Of a stretch of DNA of 48,276 nt, positions 26,417-35,700 are shown piece after piece (the first letter of the stretch is position 1; every line of letters begins with the position of its first letter). Made by a program: the position numbers and the translations under genes. A model generated the notes under the pieces. That model did no database searches. It saw nothing but the letters and a program-made list of their open reading frames with translations, and had not been told where the DNA came from. This DNA is from Candidatus Cloacimonadota bacterium (GTDB taxonomy: Bacteria; Cloacimonadota; Cloacimonadia; Cloacimonadales; Cloacimonadaceae), in contig JALOBM010000010.1 of assembly GCA_023228285.1 (NCBI GenBank), positions 1-48,276 on the forward strand, in the 5' to 3' direction.

Positions 26417-26721
26417 AGACAAGCAAGGGTGGACAATTCACTACTAAATCAACTTATGAAACAAGATATGCCGAAATATTAGAAAAAGATAATGATGTTA
26501 TAATATTCGAATATGAGCCTTTTGATATTGAATATGAATTCGAAGGGATAAAATTATATTATACACCAGATTTTCTAGTGTCATATTTAGATGGTCATGA
26601 GGAATTGATTGAAGTAAAACCACAAAAGATGGTCGTCTGGCCAAAGAATCAAGCAAAATTCAGCGCAGCTAAGAAAAGTCATAAATTCTTCAAGGTAATA
26701 ACAGAAGCCGAATTGATGTGA
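26413..26721 (+). CDS. PD-(D/E)XK endonuclease domain, probable partner of the NUMOD3 protein
   Basis: The 102-residue product shows the classic nuclease core: STYETRYAEIL (E16), YEPFDIEYEF, YYTPDFLVSY (D53) and ELIEVKP (E67, K69). This arrangement is found in TnsA-like, T4-gp4-like and homing-type nucleases. The only start is a TTG that overlaps the previous stop (TTGA). The frame is also open upstream, inside the end of the previous gene (KTKHRGHGVRLKTSKGG), so a -1 shift could join the two proteins. It likely cuts DNA with metal ions. Acting with the DNA-binding partner it would make a homing enzyme; acting alone it could be a resolvase or head-completion nuclease. Confidence 0.7.
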   Translation: MKTSKGGQFTTKSTYETRYAEILEKDNDVIIFEYEPFDIEYEFEGIKLYYTPDFLVSYLDGHEELIEVKPQKMVVWPKNQAKFSAAKKSHKFFKVITEAELM

Positions 26722-26755
26722 AGATCGTTGAAATATATTGCGAAGGAAGGCAAGC

Positions 26756-26796
26756 TGTGTTTTAATACACACATCAGACGCTGATCTCTATCAGCG
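26756..26796 (+). promoter_or_regulatory. Two hairpins before the GNAT gene
   Basis: A weak hairpin (TGTGT, six-base loop, ACACA; 26756-26771) is followed by a perfect 7-bp one (CGCTGAT, CTCT loop, ATCAGCG; 26779-26796). They fill most of the 96-base gap and end 21 bases before the ATG. No T-run follows. They could end or process the nuclease transcript or control the acetyltransferase gene. Confidence 0.4.
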
Positions 26797-26817
26797 CAAC
26801 TCTCACATGGAGGTATT

Positions 26818-27339
26818 ATGAAAGAGCTGCGGAAAACGAAGTCTCGTCGTTCCGATCGCATTTTCCTTAGATATAGAAGCTTGATGCGGTCGCTCCCTGC
26901 GAATATTAGATTCATCTCAAGCAATGATTACAAGCAGATAGATACGATTGATGATAGTATAGAGCATCCGTCGCCAAGCAATAGTAAAAGCATAGAAAAT
27001 GAACTAAGACGCGATAAGAATATAAAATGTTATGTTGTTGAGCATGATGGAATTGTAGTAGCCTACGCAGTTATAAAAAATCACAATAACTACATTGAAC
27101 TTAGGAATATTTCGGTCGATAAAAAACACAGAAGACATAAGATAGCTTCTTTTTTAATAGATATGTTAAAAATACAAATGAAGCTAGAACAAAAAGATTA
27201 TCTTATTTCGGCAGTTAGCGAGTACAATTTATCTGCTCAACTCTTCTTACGCACTAATGAATTTCTTGCCACTAAGATAATGAAGAATCATTATGCAGAT
27301 GGGCATAGTGCCTATTTAATGACGTTCAGACAAAAATAA
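26818..27339 (+). CDS. GNAT-family N-acetyltransferase
   Basis: The ribosome binding site is strong (GGAGGTATTATG). The 173-residue protein shows the GNAT core: CYVVEHDGIVVAYAVIKN (strands 2-4), YIELRNISVDKKHRRHKIAS (motif A; the R/QxxGxG/A acetyl-CoA loop is here HRRHKIAS) and a C-terminal YNLSAQLFLRTNEF helix-strand like RimI. The glycines of the usual loop are replaced by basic or other residues, so cofactor binding may be altered. The basic N-terminal 25 residues may contact nucleic acid or ribosomes. It transfers an acetyl group to a protein or small molecule; the target is unknown. Confidence 0.75.
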   Translation: MKELRKTKSRRSDRIFLRYRSLMRSLPANIRFISSNDYKQIDTIDDSIEHPSPSNSKSIENELRRDKNIKCYVVEHDGIVVAYAVIKNHNNYIELRNISVDKKHRRHKIASFLIDMLKIQMKLEQKDYLISAVSEYNLSAQLFLRTNEFLATKIMKNHYADGHSAYLMTFRQK

Positions 27340-27371
27340 CTTGTGAATGTCAATATAGAAAGGGAGATATT

Positions 27372-27770
27372 ATGCCATCTGTAAGTAAAGCACAACAAAA
27401 TCTAATGGGTATGGTGCACAAATACAAAGAAGAGGGCGGAAAAGCATCGCCTAAAGTCAAGAAAATCGCAAAGGGGATGAGCGGCAAGGCTGCTAAGGAC
27501 TTCGCTTCGACAAAAACGAAGAGCCTACCAAAGCACGTAAAAGAATCATTTGATAAGAGACTTGACGAGGCTCTGTTTAGTGAAAAGAGATCGCCAATAG
27601 AAATCAAACCAGAAAATGAAGGTAAATTCACTAAAAAGGCTAAAGCTGCTGGTTCTAGCGTGCAGGCATATGCAAATAAAGTTTTGAATGCTCCAGAAGG
27701 GGAATACCCACCAGCTACACGCAAGCAGGCCAATTTTGCTAAAAATGCAAAACATTTCAAGCACAAATAG
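27372..27770 (+). CDS. DUF3008-like phage protein
   Basis: The 132-residue, Lys-rich product opens MPSVSKAQQNLMGMVHKYKE, the signature of the small DUF3008 family common in large phages. After a linker containing ESFDKRLDEAL, a second unit (FTKKAKAAGSSVQAYANKVL ... TRKQANFAKNAKHF) matches another short helical motif frequent in phage and virus proteins. AAAGGGAGATATTATG gives a good ribosome binding site. It is very basic, so DNA binding or packaging within the virion is possible; no function has been established for the family. Confidence 0.8.
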   Translation: MPSVSKAQQNLMGMVHKYKEEGGKASPKVKKIAKGMSGKAAKDFASTKTKSLPKHVKESFDKRLDEALFSEKRSPIEIKPENEGKFTKKAKAAGSSVQAYANKVLNAPEGEYPPATRKQANFAKNAKHFKHK

Positions 27771-27792
27771 GCATATAGATCACTGCCAGATA

Positions 27793-28392
27793 ATGCGTGA
27801 TGAGTTTAAGTTGCTTGATAAATATAATTCCGAGCAGCTAGGAAATTTCTTTGTACGTTATAAATTCTTTAGTACAAATGATCTAGCGCAGGTGCTATCT
27901 CTCAGTTCTAGATATATCAGAACACTAAAATCTAGAACTGATATATCTAGAACTCGTGGTAGAAAAGTATCACCAAAGTCTAATATAAATATCATACCAA
28001 ACATTAAACTTGAGCCTGGGTGGGATTGCCCAGAATGGTGGCGTCATTATTATGAATTATATGGTATGAAGACTCTTGCAAAAATCACTCATCTTAATAT
28101 ACTGACTGTCAAGAAACGCTTAAGTAAATACAATATACCAAGCAAAACAAGAAAATCGAAGCCTTTAAATCATCCATGTTGTAATTTCGAATGGTTGCGA
28201 AAGCACTATGTTGAGCTTGGCTATACGATAGCCAAATGTGCAAGAACCGCTGGCGTTTCACCAGACACCATAACAAGTTGGTTAAACACTTTCAAGATTC
28301 AGGTAAAAACTAGAAATGCGCCGAAGGTGGGCAAAGCCAGGGATAGTGCCGCTGTGGGTGAAACTGCTTGCGTCACAGTTAGAACAGACTGA
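27793..28392 (+). CDS. Multi-HTH DNA-binding-type protein
   Basis: The start is taken at the ATG 22 bases after the DUF3008 stop. The 199-residue product carries repeated helix-turn-helix-like units: STNDLAQVLSLSSRYIRTLK, YGMKTLAKITHLNILTVKKR and YTIAKCARTAGVSPDTITSW. It is strongly basic. The last 25 codons overlap the next gene in a different frame. The HTH repeats resemble those in the NUMOD3 protein, so it may be part of a mobile or regulatory DNA-binding group. An inverted repeat (TCTCAGTTCTAGATATATCA / CTAGAACTGATATATCTAGA) lies in the coding DNA near 27900-27950. Function is unknown. Confidence 0.6.
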   Translation: MRDEFKLLDKYNSEQLGNFFVRYKFFSTNDLAQVLSLSSRYIRTLKSRTDISRTRGRKVSPKSNINIIPNIKLEPGWDCPEWWRHYYELYGMKTLAKITHLNILTVKKRLSKYNIPSKTRKSKPLNHPCCNFEWLRKHYVELGYTIAKCARTAGVSPDTITSWLNTFKIQVKTRNAPKVGKARDSAAVGETACVTVRTD

Positions 28393-29407
28393 CATAATAG
28401 AAGCTGCATATATAAGATCTACAACAGTCCAGGCTGTTTATAAAACTGGCATTAACGAAGTCTACTATTATAAAGTAAAGAACCGCAAAAAGAAACGTGG
28501 CGACAACTGTTTTGTGGTAAGTCCAAGATCTGCTGCGATACGTCAAGAGCTTCAGACATTCAAAGAATATCACGACGATCCACTAGATGATTCTCCTACT
28601 TATCATTGGTGCATAAATCGTAATCAGTTTAACGAAGCTACGCTTATGGAAAAGCGTATTGCTATGCACCATCTCCTTCGTGAAGTTCTGAATACGAAAC
28701 CAGAGCCAGACTCCTACCCTATTCAGATACTTGCACACGATTGGATATCTTTACAAGATACTAAGTTTGATAAATATTTATTAAATGGGGCGATTACTTG
28801 CTTTCCAAGAGGACGTGTATCGCCGCATTTTCGCATATTAGAACATTTCTTTAATCCTGGTGCAAACCACAGAGGTAAAACACTGTGGGCGGCATTGCGG
28901 CTTGTTTGTAATAAGAAAAGAATTCGTATAAATTCCACTAATATTAGAAAAATTGCTAGGTGGCTTACTAGAAGAAGAATTATTAGTCCACTGGTATATT
29001 GTGCCTTATTTGATGCTTTAAAAATTACTGGTCCAGTTGGTGATCTCCATCCTGGATATGGCTCTAAAGCCCTTGCGTGTGCGATGATGGGATTGCCTTA
29101 CTACACTATAAAGGACGACAGATTTAAAAGGGCGTTAGATTTAGGATTTTCTAGTTTCACAAGAACAGAATTTGGCGATTTAGAAGATCAGAAAATAGAA
29201 TTATTAATATCAGACAATAATTTCAAGAAATTCGAAATGCCTTCGGCAGACATGCTAAATAATACTACGCGTATGTTGTGTTATGCCCCAAGAGATGAAA
29301 GACAAAGTTTGATAGAACAATCTAAACCTACTAGCGTTCTGCAGATATATGATCATGCGGTAGATGCTAAAACATTCAGTAAATCCAACTATCTGCTTTT
29401 GTGGTAA
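28316..29407 (+). CDS. Putative methyltransferase-like protein overlapping the HTH gene
   Basis: The 363-residue product starts inside the upstream gene (77-base overlap, +1 frame). Its N-terminus (LASQLEQTDIIEAAYIRSTTVQAVYK) reads like another HTH unit, so the two frames may once have been one protein. Residues near 240-265 (GPVGDLHPGYGSKALACAMM GLPYY, with GxGxKA) resemble the glycine-rich motif I of S-adenosylmethionine-dependent methyltransferases. A clear motif IV (DPPY or NPPF) is not seen, so catalysis is uncertain; LISDNNF near 300 is a weak candidate. Such proteins may modify phage DNA. Ribosome binding site: weak AGGT 13 bases upstream. The gene call is firm; the function is a guess. 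Confidence 0.5.
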   Translation: MRRRWAKPGIVPLWVKLLASQLEQTDIIEAAYIRSTTVQAVYKTGINEVYYYKVKNRKKKRGDNCFVVSPRSAAIRQELQTFKEYHDDPLDDSPTYHWCINRNQFNEATLMEKRIAMHHLLREVLNTKPEPDSYPIQILAHDWISLQDTKFDKYLLNGAITCFPRGRVSPHFRILEHFFNPGANHRGKTLWAALRLVCNKKRIRINSTNIRKIARWLTRRRIISPLVYCALFDALKITGPVGDLHPGYGSKALACAMMGLPYYTIKDDRFKRALDLGFSSFTRTEFGDLEDQKIELLISDNNFKKFEMPSADMLNNTTRMLCYAPRDERQSLIEQSKPTSVLQIYDHAVDAKTFSKSNYLLLW

Positions 29408-29411
29408 TTAA

Positions 29412-29684
29412 ATGAAAATTCTAGCATTATATATGGCATATTTCAGATTACCAGATAATTTCTCTGGTAGCATATCTGACGCACTTAGACTAATGGCTGA
29501 TTATCACGAGCAAAATAAATCGTCAGAATATAAAGCAGCACCAATGCTTGACTCGACCTTATCCGATACGCTTGGATGCACATTTGACGAGTTTTTAGAT
29601 GAGGTACACAACGGCAAAAGACTAGTAGGAGTAGTTCAATTAAAGGATTTTGACCCGAAGATCGAGATCACACAACTACAATAA
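29412..29684 (+). CDS. Hypothetical protein, 90 residues
   Basis: Begins MKILALYMAYFRLPDNFSGS four bases after the upstream stop, with a weak ribosome binding site (GTGGTAATTAAATG). The sequence is helical and acidic toward the end (TFDEFLDEVHNGKRLVGVVQL). It has no cysteines, membrane segment or known motif. It is probably co-transcribed with the methyltransferase-like gene. No family is recognised. Confidence 0.55.
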   Translation: MKILALYMAYFRLPDNFSGSISDALRLMADYHEQNKSSEYKAAPMLDSTLSDTLGCTFDEFLDEVHNGKRLVGVVQLKDFDPKIEITQLQ

Positions 29685-29762
29685 TACAAAGATACTTTAT
29701 GTAAAAATTTATTGACTAGTATAGCTTTTCAATAATTACATGCCTGAAGAACGAGTTTCTAA

Positions 29763-32700
29763 ATGACACCAGCCACTGGATCAACATTTTTCAGAGACGA
29801 TTATGGGACACTATATTGGACCCAGTGGGAAACAGTGGATGTCGATGGCATTAGTGTAATAGATTATACCACTATCACAAAAATGCCATATGTTTGGGGT
29901 GATATACGTACGTGGGATGTTAGATTTTGTGTTAATAGCAGATGTGGTGTTGTTAGGGTACAAGCTGCTAATTCTGACGCAGCAGAGAGCATAATTCGCA
30001 ACAGATATTATTTATCAACAGTTGCTATAATATCTGTTACTGAAGTTAATGTTGGGATTGATTATGGTAGGGTTGACTCAAATAAAAATGTCTTTAGACG
30101 CGGTATTTGTACGATAGAGCGACAAATTATTGAGCCGAGCGAGTTAGGATATATTGGATATATAGTCACAGAAGATAGTTCCCAGTCGAAATGCTATTTT
30201 CAAACTAGCTTTAACTGCACTACTGGACCATTAGATCAGTTCAGATATCATATGGATAATATGATATCTGATAATGCTACAATCGCATGCAATTTTGTTA
30301 GTAGTGGACCGAGATTTAGTGATCCGACAGATCCGACAGAATCAATTGTGTATCCGTGGGTTGAGCCAGACGGCACAGTAGTTGTCGTGTGCTGTAAGGA
30401 AACTTTCAGATTTACTAGTATGTGGGATGGTGCAGGTGTCGTTCCATCGCCATCGCATTGCTTATCTCCGTCATTGTCGTTTTCACCATCACCATCTCTT
30501 TCGCCATCATTATCAGTATCACTTTCACCATCGATATCTGTTTCTCCGTCGTTATTATCGCCAAGTCTATCTCAGTCCCCATTGTTTTCATTTTCGCCAT
30601 CACAATCAGTACTATCACCATCCCTGTCTGTTTCGCCATCACAATCGATTTTGTCGCCAAGCTTATCGCCATCTCAATCAATACTATCACCAAGTCCGTC
30701 GCAGTCGCAGTCAATTCTATCGCCAAGTTTATCGCCAAGCCCTTCGCAATCGATTCTATCGCCGAGCTTATCAGTGTTGTCGCCTTCATTATCAGTGTTG
30801 TCGCCAAGCCCTTCACAGTCAATTCTGTCGCCAAGTTTATCACACTCCGTGAGTTTATCACATTCCGTAAGCTCATCGCCATCGCAATCGATTCTTTCAC
30901 CTTCGCCTTCAGTACTATCGCCTTCACTATCTGTGTTGTCGCCGTCGCCATCAGTGTTGTCGCCGAGCTTGTCACAATCTGCATTGTCAATAAGCCCATC
31001 TGCGCTGTCACCGAGCTTGTCACAATCTGCATTGTCAATAAGCCCATCGCAATCGATTCTTTCTCCGTCCCCGTCACAATCAGTATCGTCACCAAGCTTA
31101 TCACACTCGCCATCGTTATCGCTATCGCCAAGTACATCACAGTCGATCCTTTCACCGTCGCTATCGCCAAGTACATCACAGTCGATCCTTTCACCGTCGC
31201 TGTCGCAGTCGCTGTTATCGCCAAGCTTGTCACCGTCGTTGTCAGAGTCCCCAAGCTTATCGCACTCGCCATCGTTATCGCTGTCGCACTCGCCAAGCTT
31301 GTCACCGTCGCCGTCGCTGTCGCAGTCACTATTGTCACCAAGCTTGTCACCGTCATTATCGGAGTCGCCGAGCTTATCACCATCGCAATCAATCCTGTCA
31401 CCAAGCCTGTCACAATCCCCGTCACAATCAATCTTATCACCAAGCCTTTCGCAATCATTACTTTCAACATCGCCGTCTGAATCACCAAGCTTGTCGTTGT
31501 CGCTATCGCATTCGCCAAGTACTTCACTGTCGCCGTCATTGTCGTTATCGCACTCACCAAGCACTTCACTGTCGCCTTCGACTTCACAGTCGATACTTTC
31601 GCCGTCGTTATCTGTGCTTTCGCCATCGCTATCTAAACTATCGCCGTCGCCTTCAATATTATCGCCATCATTGTCACCATCTAGATCATTGTCGATATCG
31701 CCGTCATTATCGCTATCATTATCGTTGTCGCCATCGACATCGCTGTCGTTATCTGTTTCGCAATCGACAAGCCCGTCACCATCATTGTCGCCAGCATCAT
31801 CGCAATCGCCACTTTCGATCAGCCCGTCGATATCGCCGTCGTTCCCATCTCCGTCCACAGTGCCATGTCAATACTACAAGACATTGACTGTTTCGAACAC
31901 GTATGTTGATAGCGATCTTACTGACTTCCCACTATTTGTAAAGATTGAGGCAGATACAGACATTGGTGCGTTATGCTTACCAAGTGGTGATGATATTAGG
32001 TTTAGAGATGCTGATGGTAAACTACTGCCATACGAAAAAGAATCATTCTCTGTTGTATCTGGCGCTGCTACTGGCATTTTCTGGGTTAAGTCTCCGATTT
32101 CATCGTCAAATAGCACAGTGTTGACATGTTATTATGGTAACTCGTCATATGCTGAACCTACAAATCAGACAGACACATGGGACTCAAATTATTGTGGAGT
32201 TTGGCATTTTGGAGATAGTACAACGTTTTCTGGTAAAGACTCGACAATCAATGCACATAACGCTACTAATTATGGTGCAACTGCGATATCTGGTCCGATC
32301 GGTGGCGCAATGTACTTTGATGGCACAAATAATTACATATCAATGCCAGATGCGTCGTTCCCAGCAGGTACTACAAAGAGAACATTTTCATTCTGGATGA
32401 AGATACCTAGTACTACTACATTTTATAAGTCAACCAAGAGTTTATTCAATTATGGAACGGACAATGCTGTCAATGAATTTTACGCAATGTCGCAAGACAC
32501 TTACGCGCCAAACTCACCTCATCTTACGCAAGGTTTTTGTGACACTACAGCATCTGCCTGGCGTTCTTTCTCTATTGCCTATGAACTGCCTATAGATGAT
32601 GCTTGGCACCTAGTAACATTTACTGCAGATCCTTCTGATACCACCTTTGGATATGGTTTATATTGTGATGGTGTAAGAAGCAGCACTTCGTATGGTGGTG

Positions 32701-35700
32701 ATCTGATAAATACAGTATTAAATGGCACAGCATATCTAGGAAGACAATGTGGAACTGCTGCCCCGGACACTTTTTATCTTGCTTATCTTATTGGTGCATT
32801 GGATGAATTTAGGGTGTCGAATAGTATTCGATCTAGTGCGTGGATAAAATTTGAATATTATAATCAGGCATCAGATCAAATTACTTGGGGTGCTCAAGGA
32901 TATAATTGTTTGTCGCAATCGCCGTCGCCATCGCAGGTGGCATCACTTTCGCCGCTATTTTCGCCATCTCCATCATTGCTATCGCCATCACAGTCAGTGC
33001 TGTCATTAAGCCCATCGCAACCACATAAAGAAATTGCATTTGTGCCATCATATTACAATTGGAGATATTATAAGACAGTAGCGACATCAACAGCATGTGT
33101 TGATGAGGACTTGACTAACTTTACAATGTGTATTAAGATCAATAACGATACAGATATTGGTGCACATTGTAGATCTGATGGTGGTGATATTAGATTTGGT
33201 GATGATAGTGGAAATATTTTACCATACGAAATGGAGTCATTCTCTGTTTCTGGCGGTGCTGCTACTGGTATTTTCTGGGTAAAAGTTTTACATGTTACAT
33301 CAGATTATGAAACAACATTAGTATGCTATTATGGTAATAGTAGTACCACGTCAGCGTCATCTACGGACGCATGGGATTCTAACCATAAGGGTGTTTATCA
33401 TTTCACTGCTAATGGTTCTAATTTAATCGCAAATGATTCGTCATCAAATGCCAATAATGGTGTGATAGTTGGCAACGCCTTGCCAACAACAGGGAAAGTT
33501 GCGACTGCAGCCATATTTAATGGATCGTCTGATGTCGATGTCACAAGAACTATACAGGGCGATTTCTCAATTTCATTGTGGGGTAAGTGTACCAGTTACT
33601 CATTGATGAGCAGTTATGGAACAGCATTTATTGATTCTAACCTTAGTTATGGCTCTGGATTCAATTTCTCTGTTACAGAAATGGTGGGTAAATTAAGATT
33701 CGAGGTTGACAACTATTGGCCGAACACTATTACATTATTCTCTACAACTTCGATAAACGACGGTGCCTGGCATCATTTTGTATGCACTAGAGATATGACA
33801 ACTGGCGTTTACAACATGTTCGTTGACGGAGTGCTTGAGGCTACCGCAACGCATATTGAATCGACATTGATGAACAATACGCCAACAATCAAATTTGCTG
33901 GTGGAAATGGACGGTGCGGACAGTTGGTTGGCTCTATAGATGAAGTTCGTTTATCTGACATTGCACGATCACCATCATGGGCAACATTAGAGTACAGAAA
34001 CCAGGCGTACTCAGTATGTAGACCTACATGGGGTGCATGGAATTACAACCCAGGATTCAAATTCCGCAGAGCGATCACGATTGCTGCTATGTCTCCAACC
34101 ACGTGGTGGAGACAACCCGCATGGCAAATCACACAGATGTGCAAATATTCCGGCGAACCCGGTGCTACTGTGATTGATTTTGCTGACGGTGCAATGAGAT
34201 ATGATAGTACGACATGGAATAAAATCGCCGATATAACCTTAGGTCCTGGTGCTACAATTATATCCGGTTCTTTGATAGAAGAGCATTATACATCACCAGC
34301 AGATAATTATCTGAGCTATTGGGATGGATCTCAGTTTAGAATTGGTAATGCAGGCGATCTAGGTAACAATCTAATAGAACGAATTGGATGCACGAATACC
34401 GATACACCAGAATATAACTTCCCATTACTTGTTAGAATTAACGATTCTAACATAGGTGCTCTTTGTCGCCCTGATGGCAGTGATATTAGATTTACTGATT
34501 TAAATGGAAATACATTACACTCAGAAATTGATAACTTCATAATTTCTGGAGGTGTTGCTACTGGTGCATTTTGGGTTAATGTACCAGTAATTTATAACAC
34601 GAGCCCAACATACATTTATTGCTATTACGGCAGCCCGACATCAGTTGAGCCTCGCGATCCAGTGATGACATGGAATAGCGATTTCAAGGGTGTGTACCAT
34701 CTTAGTGCTACATCTGCTGCTGATTCAACTAGCAATAAACGTAACGCTACGGCTTCTAGTATTGGCTTGGGTGTTGGTGTTGCTGGTGGATATGGTGGAA
34801 GCTTTGGTGGTGGAAGCCACGTGACATTGCCAACAATGGGCATAGATAAGACATTTACAACAAGCTTCTGGATTCGAAACACACAGACAGCACCAGAAAC
34901 AGACTCAGCTCCTGATGGTGCGTGCTTGCTGTCATCTAATTATCATGTGTCAATAGGCTACACGACAGCACCTATTCAATATGGTGGTGTCGCAACGAAC
35001 AGGATAATGGCGTCAACAGCATCCGGCTCTGCTAATATTAATGGCAGTACTGAGATTGATAACAATGCATGGCACCACTGCTTCGTTGTACAAAATTATG
35101 CCACTAAGAGAATACAAGTATTTATTGATGCATCATTAGAGGCTTCTTATGTGTTTTCTGATGTAAGCTCGAGCCTTACGTCAATCATTGATGTAGGTGC
35201 TGGTTCTGGTACAAACTATGTTGGGTTAATAGACGAAATACGGTTCTCGAATATAGCAAGATCTAGAAGTTGGTGCAGACTAGAATATGGTAATGTCGCT
35301 AATGGCATGCTTTCATGGGGTGCTCCAGAGCACATAGCTGATCCGCCATATCCATCACCATCATTAAGCCCGTCGATTTTATCGCCATCGCTATCTCCAA
35401 GTCCATCAGTTTCGCAATCGCCATCACAATCGATTCTGTCACCTAGTTTATCGATATCACCATCGGTTTCACTTTCACCATCGGTTTCACTTTCACCATC
35501 GGTTTCACTTTCACCATCGTTATCGCAATCGTTGAGTTTTTCGCCATCTAATTCACCATCTCCATCAATATTGTCGCCATCTACATCCATTAGTTTATCA
35601 CCTTCACCGTCACAATCAGTGTTGTCACCAAGTCTGTCGCCATCATTGTCTCAATCTCCGTCACAGTCGGTATTGTCGCCATCTACATCCATTAGTTTGT

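Noticed and set aside
29712..29738. TTGACT followed by TAATTA before the giant gene as a promoter
   Set aside because: The spacer is only 15 bases and the second box is poor; too weak to list. The 29685-29762 gap holds nothing else I can support.
29740..29766. Eight-codon frame (MPEERVSK) overlapping the start of the giant gene by ATGA
   Set aside because: It could couple translation, but it has no ribosome binding site of its own and is too short to judge.
30422..31480. Plus-strand 352-residue hydrophobic frame in the same repeat
   Set aside because: A frame-shifted shadow of the giant gene, made of Ile/Val/Thr codons from the same repeat; no ribosome binding site or neighbours support it.
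30415..31858. Long minus-strand frames of 403 and 394 residues, one an Asp-Gly-rich 'calcium-binding-like' sequence (DGDGDNDGD)
   Set aside because: They are the reverse reading of the Ser-Pro-Ser-Leu coding repeat, which lacks stop triplets in most frames. The plus-strand frame continues into proper domains on both sides; the minus frames do not.
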